DNA of 36,789 bases from Acidobacteriaceae bacterium (GTDB lineage: Bacteria > Acidobacteriota > Terriglobia > Terriglobales > Acidobacteriaceae), in contig JABFXN010000132.1 of NCBI GenBank assembly GCA_013361705.1, positions 1 through 36,789 on the forward strand, read 5' to 3'. The notes under the pieces were generated by a model, which did no database searches, was not told where the DNA came from, and saw nothing but the letters and a program-made list of their open reading frames with translations. The translations under genes were made by a program, and so were the position numbers. How positions within the stretch are numbered: position 1 is the stretch's first letter; every line of letters begins with the position of its first letter. Below, piece after piece: positions 23,004 through 31,479 of this stretch.

Positions 23004-24308
23004 TTATAAGTGGTGGACTACGGCGCTGGTCCACTGTTCCGCCGCATAGTGCTTGGCGGCGACGTCGTCTTCAGCGATACCGAGGCGATTGCATGATTCG
23101 ATCATGCTGCCCCAATCGCCACGCTCGTACGCAACGGCAAGTGAAAGTGCCTGCGCATGAGCTTCTTCGATCGCAGGGTCGGTCAGTGCTGCAATCACCT
23201 CTTCCCGCAGAGGAAGATTGGCGGCTGCATCTTTGACGTCCATCTCTAACATGGGCAGGACCGCTGAGAGCATTCCCATCAGATAGAGCTCCTCACGGGG
23301 GCTGTTCAGATCGGTCGCCAGCAGCTCACAGAATCGTGCCCGCTGAACACAACGTTCCATTGCCTCGACCCCGGATCCTCCGGTCAACTCGGCGGCCAGC
23401 GTAGTACGGACGATTCTGCGGCTTTCCTCTTCGCCGATCAGCATAATCGCATGTCGCAGATCTGTAACAGTGCGGCGCAGACCAACGGCTGCGGAGTTAA
23501 CGTACCGGAGCACTCGATAACAGATGGCCGGCTCGGAACGCAGAATATGAAGAAAGCTTTCGAGGTCCAAGCTCGGCTTGCAGATTTCAGCCAGTAACTG
23601 CAGCTGATGGATGGACTTTCCCGGGCCGCGCCGTGCGGTCATAACGGGTTTCATGAAGAAATAGCCCTGGAAGAAATCAAACCCTTCCGCGACGGCGGTC
23701 TTCAATTGCTCGGCGTCTTCAATTCTTTCGGCGACAAAGTGCATGCCGCGCGGCTTCAGCCTCTTGATAATCCCTTTTCGATCCTCCGGGGTGCTTTGGG
23801 AGAAATCGATTTTGACATACTGCACGATGTCGAGAAACGGTTCCCATTGCTCGCGGAAATCATAATCGTCGAGCGCCAACGCGAATCCCAGACTGCGGTA
23901 GTAGCGGCATGCTTCCAGAACTTCTTCGTCTGCCTCGACGTTCTCCAGAATCTCAAGAACGGTACCTTGGGGCAGAAGCGAAGCACAGCGGCTTACGAGC
24001 AGCGATCGGGTGCAGTTAACAAACGGTTTGGCTTCACCTACTAACGATTCGAGTCCATGGGTAACGGCCCAGTCCACGATGCTGTTGGAGGCAGCTTCGC
24101 CATCACCGCTAAAGCGGTTCTCCCAGGTGGCGCGAAACAACAACTCATACCCAATGGTCTTGCGCCCCGCTGTCATAATCGGCTGCTTGGCCAGGAAACG
24201 CATTGAGCCATCTGCCGCCGCGGCAGGCGCCTGCATAGTTGCTGCAGGGCCCTGAGGTGTGATGTTGCGAGCTGGTGCCGAGAGTTGCACAGTACCTTTC
24301 GTGACCAT
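23004..24308 (-). CDS. EAL-HDOD (YuxH-type) signalling protein
   Basis: A 434-aa protein combining a degenerate EAL-like domain with an HDOD domain. EAL part, about 36-245: 'RFLAKQPIMTAGRKTIGYELLFRA' (ELL in place of EAL), 'VLEILENVEADEEV', 'ALDDYDFREQWEPFLDIVQYVKIDFSQ', 'HFVAERIEDAEQLKTAVAEGFDFFQGYFFMKP'. HDOD part: 'IHQLQLLAEICKPSLDLESFLHILRSEPAICYRVLRYVNSAAVGLRRTVTDLRHAIMLIGEEESRRIV'. Several EAL metal ligands are altered, so it probably senses or scaffolds rather than cleaves cyclic di-GMP. The start is uncertain: ATG 24308 lacks a ribosome-binding site, and ATG 24203 (MRFLAKQP) matches the family start. Convergent with truB. Confidence 0.85.
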   Translation of the reverse strand: MVTKGTVQLSAPARNITPQGPAATMQAPAAAADGSMRFLAKQPIMTAGRKTIGYELLFRATWENRFSGDGEAASNSIVDWAVTHGLESLVGEAKPFVNCTRSLLVSRCASLLPQGTVLEILENVEADEEVLEACRYYRSLGFALALDDYDFREQWEPFLDIVQYVKIDFSQSTPEDRKGIIKRLKPRGMHFVAERIEDAEQLKTAVAEGFDFFQGYFFMKPVMTARRGPGKSIHQLQLLAEICKPSLDLESFLHILRSEPAICYRVLRYVNSAAVGLRRTVTDLRHAIMLIGEEESRRIVRTTLAAELTGGSGVEAMERCVQRARFCELLATDLNSPREELYLMGMLSAVLPMLEMDVKDAAANLPLREEVIAALTDPAIEEAHAQALSLAVAYERGDWGSMIESCNRLGIAEDDVAAKHYAAEQWTSAVVHHL

Positions 24309-24449
24309 GGCCGATGAGGCTTACTGCGACTTTATCGGCCCTCTCACTGGGCGCTTTAGCGCACTCCGTGAAACGGGAGAAAAGGTAACAGGTCAGGCAG
24401 TTACGATGACGTATGTCGGCAGCAGCGGATTTTTCTTTAGTGAAAAACC

Positions 24450-25166
24450 TTATCGTTTTAGATTCGGTTCCACAAGGGGAAGAACATTCTTCACGATCAA
24501 CCGGCTGCCAAGATCGGTTGGATGGATCCCGTCCCGCTGAATCGCGTCCTGGACTCCGTATACGTCCTTGTAGAGGAAGGGGAAGAGCGTCAGGTTGTAC
24601 TTCGTCGCCATCAAGGCATAGGTCTCGTTGAACTGGTTGATGTATACCTTGCCGTACTGCGGCGGCAACGTAATCCCCAGCAGGATGACTTTGGCCCCGG
24701 TCGCTGTCAGCTTTGCCAGGATGCCGTCAAAGTTCGCTCGCGTACTGGCAATCGGGATGCCACGCAGGCCGTCGTTACCGCCGAGTTCCACCAGGATCAC
24801 GGCAGGGTGCAAGGCAACGGCGTCTTCCACCCGGGCAAGTGCGTCTTTTGTGGTGTCGCCGGAGATTCCCTGATTGACGACATGGTACCTGTATCCCTTT
24901 TCGTCCAGGGCTTTCTGCAGGTAATCCGGGTAACTTTGGCCGGCATCGAGGTTGTAGCCGGCGGTAATGGAATCGCCGAAGCATAAAATCACAGGACGTT
25001 CGTCTTTGCTAGTTGGGGTTGCCGCCGGAGAGGGGTTCAGGGCCATTGGCCGGGCGGGCCGGGTATCACGGGAGTAGTCCTCGGCGCGCCTGGTGCTATC
25101 GCTGGTCTTGCATCCGGTAACGGTGAGTGACAGGGCGAGGGGCAGGGCAATCCGGAACAGTTTCAC
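24450..25166 (-). CDS. TesA-like GDSL/SGNH esterase lipoprotein
   Basis: A 238-aa SGNH hydrolase. The ORF track starts at 25289, but GTG 25166 gives 'KLFRIALPLALSLTVTGC', a lipoprotein signal with lipobox VTGC (C19), and avoids overlap with the divergent ABC gene. Catalytic blocks are 'ILCFGDSITAGYNL' (Ser66), 'VVNQGISGDTT' (Gly), 'LVELGGNDGLRG' (Asn) and 'DGIHPTDLG' (Asp and His). The match to E. coli TesA (thioesterase I / lysophospholipase L1) is supported by context: in E. coli tesA is likewise divergent from ybbA-ybbP. Here it is anchored as a lipoprotein, with a Pro-rich linker, rather than soluble periplasmic. Confidence 0.88.
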   Translation of the reverse strand: MKLFRIALPLALSLTVTGCKTSDSTRRAEDYSRDTRPARPMALNPSPAATPTSKDERPVILCFGDSITAGYNLDAGQSYPDYLQKALDEKGYRYHVVNQGISGDTTKDALARVEDAVALHPAVILVELGGNDGLRGIPIASTRANFDGILAKLTATGAKVILLGITLPPQYGKVYINQFNETYALMATKYNLTLFPFLYKDVYGVQDAIQRDGIHPTDLGSRLIVKNVLPLVEPNLKR

Positions 25167-25197
25167 GCAAGCAGTGTAGCGAATTGGGGAGAGCGAA

Positions 25198-25890
25198 TTG
25201 AACGAAGCCATGATCGAGGTAAGCAATCTGACGCGATCCATCCGAAACGGCCGACGGACTGTCAAAATTCTGAAGGGCATCGACTTCAAGGTCGCTCACG
25301 GCGAGTTTGTCGCCATCATGGGATCTTCCGGATCCGGAAAAAGCACGCTGCTCGGCCTGTTGGCCGGTCTGGATACTCCTACGACCGGCGATGTGAAGAT
25401 TGCCGGAGAGAGCATCAGCTACTTGCCGGAAGACCGGCTCGCCCAGGTGCGGGGCAAAAAGATCGGCTTCGTCTTCCAGTCCTACCAGCTTATTCCGACG
25501 CTCACGGCACTGGAAAATGTGCTCCTTCCCTACGAGCTCAATCTCGGCTCCGACGGTCTTGCTCGTGCGAAGGAGCTTCTTTCCAGTGTTGGACTTGAAG
25601 CCCGGATGGACCACTATCCAATTCAGCTTTCCGGAGGAGAACAGCAGCGTGTAGCCATTGCTCGAGCCTTCGTGCTGCGGCCGCCGGTAGTGTTGGCTGA
25701 CGAACCGACCGGCAACCTGGACTCCGCGAACGGGACCCATGTGCTGGACCTGTTGCTGGAGATGAACCGCACCTCGAACACCACTCTGGTGATGGTGACC
25801 CACGACCCCAATATCGCCGCTCTCGCCGGCCGGCGCATTCTTCTTAAGGATGGCCTTATCGTCGCCGACGAGCGAAAGGCGGTTGAGTAG
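25198..25890 (+). CDS. YbbA-like ABC transporter ATPase
   Basis: A 230-aa ATPase of the LolD/MacB/YbbA branch. Walker A 'GSSGSGKST' (42-50), Q-loop 'GFVFQSYQLIPTLTALENVLLPYEL', signature 'LSGGEQQRVAIARAF', Walker B 'VVLADEPTGNLDS' and H-switch 'VMVTHDPN'. The start TTG 25198 has GGAGAG 6 nt upstream; ATG 25210 is the alternative. Followed directly by its permease (no gap). Together with the divergent TesA-like gene this recreates the E. coli tesA-ybbA-ybbP arrangement, in which the exporter is thought to act on envelope lipids (inference). Confidence 0.92.
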   Translation: MNEAMIEVSNLTRSIRNGRRTVKILKGIDFKVAHGEFVAIMGSSGSGKSTLLGLLAGLDTPTTGDVKIAGESISYLPEDRLAQVRGKKIGFVFQSYQLIPTLTALENVLLPYELNLGSDGLARAKELLSSVGLEARMDHYPIQLSGGEQQRVAIARAFVLRPPVVLADEPTGNLDSANGTHVLDLLLEMNRTSNTTLVMVTHDPNIAALAGRRILLKDGLIVADERKAVE

Positions 25891-28458
25891 ATGCCGTCAC
25901 TCAGTTGGACCTCCGCCCGCCGTATCGCCTGGCGTGAGATGCGTTCGTCAAAGGGCAAGTTTGCCTTTGTCATTCTCTCGGTTGCCGTCGGCGTTGCCGC
26001 GCTTACTGGTGTTCGCGGTTTCAGCGGCGCCTTCCGCACTGAGCTACTCGTACGCGCGCGCTCCATCATGGCGGCCGATCTGGCCGCCCGCATGTTTGCC
26101 CAGCCGACTCCCAAAGAGCAGGAAGGGCTGGAGGCCATGGAGCGCGAGGGCCTGCATCTGACCACCGTGACCGAGATGGTGGCGATGGCTTCGGCCGAAC
26201 ACTCGCTTGACCCGCTTCTGGTCTCGCTCAAGGCGATTGACCCGGCCGTCTATCCCTTCTATGGAACCGTGGATCTGGCGCCGAAGGCCGTGCTCCGCGA
26301 TGTGCTGCATGACAACACCATTGTCGTCGCCGAAGACCTTCTGATCCGGCTGAATCTCAAGGTCGGGGATCGCGTGAAGATTGGCGATGGACTCTTCACG
26401 ATTGCAGGTGTGGTGACCAATGAACCGGACCGTCTTTCGGGATCATTTGCGGCGGGTCCGCGCGTCATCGTCACACGCAAAGGGTTGGAAGACGCAGGTC
26501 TGATCGCGGAAGGGAACCGGTCGAACGAGCGCTTTCTCTTCGAGCTTCCGGCACGAAGCTCCGATCAACAGGTCGCGGCGTGGAAAGATCGCCTGGTTGC
26601 GCTGCTCCCTGAAGCGCAGGTGACTGACTACCGTGAGACCAATCCCGCGCTGACGCAGGGGCTGGATCGCGCCACCGGCATTCTGAGCCTGATGAGCCTG
26701 GTTGCACTCGTTCTAGGAGCCATCGGAGTGGCAATGGCTATGCGTGCCCATCTGCAACAGCGCATGGATACCATCGCCATCATGAAGTCGCTCGGCGCCG
26801 GGTCTTCGCAGATCATGCGCATCTATCTGCTGCAGACGATCTTGCTCGGCACGCTCGGCGGCCTTCTCGGCGTCACCATGGGGACCGCCGTCCAGCGATT
26901 TCTGCCGGTGCTGCTGCGCAGGCTCATCAATGTCCAGCCACCCTTCACGCTTGACTGGCATGCGGTTGGGACCGGACTGACGGCCGGTCTGCTGACGACA
27001 CTGTTGTTTACGCTGCCTCCTCTGTTGGATATCCGCAAGGTCCGCCCCATCCTGATCCTTCGCCGCGCGGTCGAGCAGACCGACGAACCCATTCATAAAG
27101 CTTTCTGGGCTCGTTTGCGCTCGAACTGGACGCAGCTTTTGGCAACCATTGTGATTCTGCTGGGTCTCTCGCTCATTGCCGCTACGCTGAGTGACTCGGC
27201 GCAGACCGGCAGGACCTTCGCCGCAGGTCTCGGAGGGGTTCTTATCGCTCTTCTCGCCGCGGCCGCGATCTTGCTGACTGTCCTGCGCCGCTTCCTGCGC
27301 GGAGCTGGACTTGCTCTGCCCTCTGCCATCCGCCATGGCCTGGCCAATCTCTATCGTCCCGGGAATCCTTCGGCGGCGCTGCTTGCTGCTGTCGGCCTCG
27401 GTGTCATGCAGATTACGACTGTCTTCCTTATGCAGCAGGCGGTTGTCCGTGAGCTGCGTATCGTCTCTTCGCCGAAGATCCCGAATATCTTCCTGGTCGA
27501 CATCGCCAACTCCGAGGTTGAAGGAGTACGTAAGGTGCTTACCAGCCAGCCTGGAGTTATGGCAGAACCGGAATTGATCCCTGTCATCAGCTCACGCATC
27601 ACTAACGTAAACGGCGTTGCGGCCAAAGATCTGCGGCTGACCAATTTCCCCAGGCGGATGCTCCAGTCGATCCAACTCACATGGTCAGACGAACTTCCGC
27701 CCGGCACGACGGTTCTGCAGGGAGAATGGTGGAAACCCGGGACCCCGGTGGCCCAGGTAGCCATTGGACAACGCATGAGTCAGCGCCTCGGCGTCACGCT
27801 GGGAAGCCATATTGTCTTCTCAGCACAAGACAAGCCGATTGATGCCGTCGTGGCTGCGATCATTAAGTCCGACGGCCAGCATGCCTACTCACGCGCGGAG
27901 TTCATTCTGCCAAAGGCTCCGCTGCAGGGCTTCCCGGTTGTCTGGTACGGAGGAGCACATGTCGATCCGAAGAAGGTTGGGCAGCTCGAGCGCGCCATGT
28001 TCGCGGCATATCCTACGGTTACGGTGATCGATGTGGCGCAGGCGCTTGAGACCATCCGCCAGGTCGTACTACAGATCACGGTGGTGATTCAGTTCCTTTC
28101 GGCGTTTTCCATCTTCGCGGGCATGGTGATTCTGGCATCTTCCATTGCAGGCACGCGCTACCGCCGCATCCGCGAGGTGGTTGTACTCAAAACGCTGGGA
28201 GCGACCCGTTCGCGCATCGCCACCGTCTTTTCAATTGAATTCGCCGTTCTGGGACTGGTCGCCGGTTTCACGGGAGTCATCTTTGCCACGGTAGTTGCCC
28301 GGTTCATGCAGCGCCAGATGGGTATCGAGTTCCATCTTCCCTGGATCACCGATCTTGCCATGATGGCAGGCACCGCGGTTATGGCCGTGGCGACCGGATG
28401 GATCGCCAGCCACCGAGTACTCGGCCAAAAACCGCTGGAGGTCCTGCGCGAAGAGTAG
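25891..28458 (+). CDS. YbbP-like FtsX-family ABC permease
   Basis: An 855-aa permease with a ten-helix YbbP-type plan. One N-terminal helix ('FAFVILSVAVGVAALTGVRGFSGAF') is followed by a periplasmic MacB_PCD-like domain. The first FtsX domain spans about 265-390 ('LSLMSLVALVLGAIGVAMAMRAHLQQRMDTIAIMKSLGAGSSQIMRIYLLQTILLGTLGGLLGV'). Two extra helices are near 410-460, then a second periplasmic domain. The last FtsX domain is near 730-845 ('FLSAFSIFAGMVILASSIAGTRYRRIREVVVLKTLGATRSRIATVFSIEFAVLGLVAG'). It begins on the base after the ybbA stop. It forms a type VII (mechanotransmission) ABC complex with YbbA. Confidence 0.92.
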   Translation: MPSLSWTSARRIAWREMRSSKGKFAFVILSVAVGVAALTGVRGFSGAFRTELLVRARSIMAADLAARMFAQPTPKEQEGLEAMEREGLHLTTVTEMVAMASAEHSLDPLLVSLKAIDPAVYPFYGTVDLAPKAVLRDVLHDNTIVVAEDLLIRLNLKVGDRVKIGDGLFTIAGVVTNEPDRLSGSFAAGPRVIVTRKGLEDAGLIAEGNRSNERFLFELPARSSDQQVAAWKDRLVALLPEAQVTDYRETNPALTQGLDRATGILSLMSLVALVLGAIGVAMAMRAHLQQRMDTIAIMKSLGAGSSQIMRIYLLQTILLGTLGGLLGVTMGTAVQRFLPVLLRRLINVQPPFTLDWHAVGTGLTAGLLTTLLFTLPPLLDIRKVRPILILRRAVEQTDEPIHKAFWARLRSNWTQLLATIVILLGLSLIAATLSDSAQTGRTFAAGLGGVLIALLAAAAILLTVLRRFLRGAGLALPSAIRHGLANLYRPGNPSAALLAAVGLGVMQITTVFLMQQAVVRELRIVSSPKIPNIFLVDIANSEVEGVRKVLTSQPGVMAEPELIPVISSRITNVNGVAAKDLRLTNFPRRMLQSIQLTWSDELPPGTTVLQGEWWKPGTPVAQVAIGQRMSQRLGVTLGSHIVFSAQDKPIDAVVAAIIKSDGQHAYSRAEFILPKAPLQGFPVVWYGGAHVDPKKVGQLERAMFAAYPTVTVIDVAQALETIRQVVLQITVVIQFLSAFSIFAGMVILASSIAGTRYRRIREVVVLKTLGATRSRIATVFSIEFAVLGLVAGFTGVIFATVVARFMQRQMGIEFHLPWITDLAMMAGTAVMAVATGWIASHRVLGQKPLEVLREE

Positions 28459-28488
28459 TGGCGGTACAGGGCGTCTGTTTTTGGGTTC

Positions 28489-28524
28489 GTCATTTCGTAG
28501 TGCTCAAGCGGAGAAATCTGCTGC
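28489..28524 (+). repeat. Second repeat family, single arm
   Basis: GTCATTTCGTAG...AGCGGAGAAATCTGCTGC matches the right arm of the 19338-19474 element (GTCATTTCGTAGCG...AGCGGAGAAATCTG on the minus strand). It occupies the 146-bp gap between ybbP and the monooxygenase gene. Confidence 0.6.
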
Positions 28525-28604
28525 TTCGCATCAGTTCCAAGATGCAGGAGGACATGAAATAGCCGTCTGAAACTATTTCGATATCGAAGCATCTATTCCT
28601 GTGT

Positions 28605-29627
28605 ATGCAAATCGGAATTGACAGCTTCGTGGACTACACGCCGGATGCCGCCGGCAATCTCGTCTCCGCGCAGCAGCGCATGGCAGATCTGATGGAAGAG
28701 ATCGCGCTCGCTGACAAGGTCGGCCTCGCCGCGTTCGGTATTGGCGAGCATCACCGGCCGGATTACCTGGCCAGCTCCCCGTCGACCATTCTTGCGGCGG
28801 CTGCGGCCATTACGAAACAGATCCGCCTGCAGAGCTCGGTCACTGTGTTGAGCTCGGACGATCCTGTTCGTGTCTTTCAGCAGTTCGCTACCGTGGATCT
28901 CATCTCGAACGGGCGTGCGGAGATTGTCGTCGGCCGCGGCTCGTTTACTGAGTCTTATCCGCTCTTCGGTTTCGACCTCAAGCACTATGACGAGCTCTTT
29001 GCCGAGAAGCTGGATCTGCTGTTGAAGCTGCGGGAGCGGGCCAATATCACCTGGCAAGGGCAGCTTCGTTCGTCGCTTAACGGTGAAGGTGTCTATCCTC
29101 GCCCGGTGCAGCAGAAGCTTCCAGTCTGGCTCGGAGTTGGCGGGACGCCACAGTCATTCGCCCGGGCCGGCGTGCTGGGTCTCCCTCTGATGGTGGCAAT
29201 CATTGGCGGGGAACCGCATCGGTTCCGCCCATTGATCGATCTCTACCGCAAGATCTATCTTCAGGCTGGACACCCGGAGCAAGACATGAAGGTTGGTCTG
29301 CATGTGCTTGGATTCCTTGCGGATACGGATAAGGCAGCAGGGGACATCATGTTTCCCGTCTGGCAGCGTCAGTTCGCCAAGATCGGCGCCGAGCGTGGCT
29401 GGGGAGCACCGCAAACTCGGACTCAGTTTGACGGTAATACATCGCCCATGGGAGCGTTCTTCGTAGGCGGTCCCGATACCGTTGCGGCGAAGTTGAAGTA
29501 CGTGGACGAGGCGCTGGGTGGTGTGGACCGCGTGAACATCCAACTCACCTCCGGTACGCTGCCGCACCCGGATGTGATGCATGCGATTGAGCTACTTGGC
29601 GCCGCAGCTGAGGCTGCAACAAAATAA
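28605..29627 (+). CDS. LLM-class (luciferase-like) flavin monooxygenase
   Basis: A 340-aa TIM-barrel flavin-dependent oxidoreductase. The family start is 'QIGIDSFVDYTPDAAGNLVSAQQRMADLMEEIALADKVGLAAFGIGEHHRPDYLASSPSTILAAAAAITKQIRLQSSVTVLSSDDPVRVFQQFATVDLISNGRAEIVVGRGSFTESYPLFGF'. 'GEHH' and 'SSDDPVRV' are hallmarks of the bacterial luciferase-like group, and 'LPVWLGVGGTPQSFARAG' binds FMN phosphate. It probably uses reduced FMN or F420; the substrate is unknown. No flavin reductase lies next to it. It is monocistronic with its own terminator. Confidence 0.9.
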   Translation: MQIGIDSFVDYTPDAAGNLVSAQQRMADLMEEIALADKVGLAAFGIGEHHRPDYLASSPSTILAAAAAITKQIRLQSSVTVLSSDDPVRVFQQFATVDLISNGRAEIVVGRGSFTESYPLFGFDLKHYDELFAEKLDLLLKLRERANITWQGQLRSSLNGEGVYPRPVQQKLPVWLGVGGTPQSFARAGVLGLPLMVAIIGGEPHRFRPLIDLYRKIYLQAGHPEQDMKVGLHVLGFLADTDKAAGDIMFPVWQRQFAKIGAERGWGAPQTRTQFDGNTSPMGAFFVGGPDTVAAKLKYVDEALGGVDRVNIQLTSGTLPHPDVMHAIELLGAAAEAATK

Positions 29628-29638
29628 GCAGGAGACGG

Positions 29639-29670
29639 GAAGGGCGCCAATCAATTAGTCGGCGCCCTTC
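29639..29670 (+). terminator. Terminator of the monooxygenase gene
   Basis: GAAGGGCGCC (29639-29648) and GGCGCCCTTC (29661-29670) are perfectly complementary with a 12-nt loop, 11 bp after the stop. No strong T-run follows. Confidence 0.75.
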
Positions 29671-29793
29671 AGGAATCTCAACTATCCCTCTGAAAAGGTG
29701 GGAGATTTGACCAGAAGCCTTCGAGGCCATACACTGACTTAGGTGAGTGGTGGCGCGGTAACAAAGTGCGACTCTCCCGGCCAATCTAAGTTT

Positions 29794-29867
29794 TGCCCTC
29801 TCGTTCAATGGTAGGACAGTCGGCTCTGAACCGATCAATCGGGGTTCGAATCCCTGGGGGGCAACCA
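29794..29867 (+). tRNA. tRNA-Gln (anticodon CTG)
   Basis: TGCCCTC acceptor, D-arm GTTC-AATGGTAG-GGAC-like, anticodon arm GTCGG-CTCTGAA-CCGAT (CTG), T-arm CGGGG-TTCGAAT-CCCTG, acceptor GGGGGCA, discriminator A and encoded CCA. U1-A72 is typical of bacterial tRNA-Gln. An integrase fragment begins 90 bp downstream, so its 3' end may have served as an attachment site. Confidence 0.95.
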
Positions 29868-29956
29868 ATGACATACTCTTCCGCACCTTCTCGTACTTCC
29901 TCAAACTGATACCGCGATCCGAGAAGCAAAACCGGGTCTAAGGCCATACAAGATGT

Positions 29957-30253
29957 ATGACCGAGATGAGCTTTTTTGCTCGGCAAGCCAAGCGGATCGA
30001 AACTCTGGCGTTGGCGCGTGATGCAAGAGATGTCGCAAAACGAGCTCATGAATCCGTCGTTCAGATTTTCCGATTTGCAATCGCTCGCGAACGAGCAACA
30101 GATCCGGCGGCCGAGTTCAAACCAAGGGACATTCTTGCCCAGGCTAGGACTGAGAACTTTGCCCGTGTCGATGCCAAGGATCTGCCGGAGTTTTTGGTCA
30201 AGATGGATGGCTACAACGGCGATGCCATTATGCCCATCTGGCCGCCTAGCTGA
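29957..30253 (+). pseudogene. Remnant of a P4-type tyrosine integrase
   Basis: A 98-codon ORF whose middle matches the core-binding region of P4-family prophage integrases: 'DVAKRAHESVVQIFRFAIARERATDPAAEFKPRDILAQARTENFARVDAKDLPEFLVKMDGYNGDAIM' follows the usual 'ETARRVRQRISQVFRYAIATGRAxxDPAADLKG...NYARIDAKELPxLLRxIDxYxG' pattern. The N-terminal arm and the whole catalytic domain (R-H-R-Y) are missing; the frame ends 'PIWPPS' and stops. It lies 90 bp after tRNA-Gln, where such integrases normally insert. It is inactive and marks an old integration event. Confidence 0.75.
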
Positions 30254-30321
30254 ACCGGGCCCATGTTAGGTGCACCGCCGAACCCGGCCAGAGAATAAGA
30301 AGAGGAGCACAATTCGAGTTA

Positions 30322-30636
30322 GTGTCCGGCGAAGCATCTTTGCCCCTAAATCACGGTGATGTGGATCCACAATCTCGTATTCCCATCCGGCGGAAGATAG
30401 ACATCGCAGGACACCAGTTGGTGAATGCGGATTGGAACAAGCTTCAAGACGGCTTTCATGTCGAGGTAAGCGTCATCATCTGGCAGTCAGACAATATCCT
30501 CTGTATCCCGTCGAGCGCGATGTTTCGATCAACAAATTGCCAAGACGGCACTCCGGATGCCCATTTACTACTTCATAAGTCGGCCACTGATAGAAATGTG
30601 ACAGCAGTCACTGAAGGATATACGTCCGCTGGATAA
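30322..30636 (+). pseudogene. Fragment of an RND/MacA-type efflux adaptor (HlyD family)
   Basis: The stretch 'VNADWNKLQDGFHVEVSVIIWQSDNILCIPSSAMFRSTN' (about residues 34-71) matches the beta-barrel region of periplasmic adaptors ('[29 protein letters not shown]'). The coding then degenerates ('CQDGTPDAHLLLHKSATDRN'). The adaptor's N-terminal helical hairpin and C-terminus are missing. A piece resembling the missing C-terminus lies at 32696-32923, about 2 kb away. The GTG used as start has no good ribosome-binding site. Not functional. Confidence 0.55.
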
Positions 30637-30742
30637 CGTCGTTATTTGAGAGCTAAGACCATTGCGGCGTCACAAATCCTCTCGCTTCCCAAAGGGATGA
30701 CGGCGGGAGCCGAAGGGACGTGCTCCACACAAGATTCATAGG

Positions 30743-30765
30743 CAAGGTAGTCCCTAAGTACCTTG
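30743..30765. promoter_or_regulatory. Inverted repeat upstream of the 187-aa membrane protein
   Basis: CAAGGTA (30743-30749) and TACCTTG (30759-30765) are perfect inverted arms around GTCCCTAAG, 34 bp before the start codon. It could be an operator or a leader hairpin; no family could be assigned. Confidence 0.4.
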
Positions 30766-30799
30766 TGCAAATCGAAGGAGCACCTTGTAGGAGACCTCC

Positions 30800-31363
30800 A
30801 TGAGAGAAGAGCTTCAATCCCACAAAATCGTCTTTAGCTTGATCGCCATGTGGTTGGTTATTTTTCTGATTACTGGGTTTTATCTGGGGCTTTACCACTC
30901 CGCTGAGCGACTCGAAGCAGAACTGCTCTTGATTGTTTCCATTGCTATTACATCGGCTCTGGGATACGTCGGGCTGGCGGAGATTATCGTCGGTGTTCAA
31001 TTTGGAGCTGCTCACCGACGGGAGTTGCTCACTTACCTGCTACTTGGCACGCTCTCTCTCCTTAGCGGTCTCATGCTCGCGATTGCGACCGAGATAAGTC
31101 TCCCTCGCCTTGCTCTGGCGGTCTCACCATATGCCATTTTGTTCGGCGCATTCCAGTTGCGGCTCGGGCAAGGCTTGTCGCGCCATCCGGTTCAACGTCG
31201 CAGCTTTCGAGTCTGCGGCGCCATCGAAATCGCTTCGGGAGTCGTGCTCGCTTGCGCCTCCTTCTTTTCTGGTGTGAACGTCATAAGACTTCTAGCTGTG
31301 ACCGCAGCGAGCACATTACTGCAGCTCCTCCCGTTCCTGTTCTTCTCCAGGAGAAACGCTTAA
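30800..31363 (+). CDS. Six-helix membrane protein, possibly HdeD-like
   Basis: A 187-aa very hydrophobic protein with about six membrane helices (e.g. 'IVFSLIAMWLVIFLITGFYLGLY', 'LLLIVSIAITSALGYVGLAEIIVG', 'LLTYLLLGTLSLLSGLMLAIAT', 'LALAVSPYAILFGAFQLRLG', 'VCGAIEIASGVVLACASFF', 'VIRLLAVTAASTLLQLLPFLFF'). The spacing and the 'G..S...G......' helix pairs recall HdeD/DUF308 acid-stress membrane proteins, but this is a weak resemblance. TAGGAGA lies 5 nt before ATG, so it is expressed. An inverted repeat precedes it. It stands between decayed efflux genes and the rubrerythrin gene. It has no soluble domain or catalytic motif. Confidence 0.6.
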   Translation: MREELQSHKIVFSLIAMWLVIFLITGFYLGLYHSAERLEAELLLIVSIAITSALGYVGLAEIIVGVQFGAAHRRELLTYLLLGTLSLLSGLMLAIATEISLPRLALAVSPYAILFGAFQLRLGQGLSRHPVQRRSFRVCGAIEIASGVVLACASFFSGVNVIRLLAVTAASTLLQLLPFLFFSRRNA

Positions 31364-31395
31364 GCTGCAAACGGACCGACGCTTTCCTGCGGCTG

Positions 31396-31411
31396 TGTGA
31401 CTTCCATCACA
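31396..31411. promoter_or_regulatory. CRP/FNR-type binding site before the rubrerythrin gene
   Basis: TGTGA-CTTCCA-TCACA is a perfect match to the CRP consensus half-sites with the canonical 6-bp spacer. It is centred about 76 bp upstream of the rubrerythrin start. A related site precedes the PEP-synthase gene at 33073. The responsible regulator is not in the window. Confidence 0.65.
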
Positions 31412-31479
31412 TCAGATGACACAAAACCTCATTAGCCTAAGATCGGTGACGTCGACGTCTACGCCAGATCGGAGGACCT

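Noticed and set aside
29545-29904. Minus-strand ORF over tRNA-Gln ('APQGFEPRLIGSEPTVLPLNERAK')
   Set aside because: This peptide is the antisense translation of a tRNA gene, a well-known false annotation.
30259-30321. CCGGGCCC...AACCCGG motif as an insertion-sequence end
   Set aside because: Arms are short, no matching opposite end or target duplication was found nearby.
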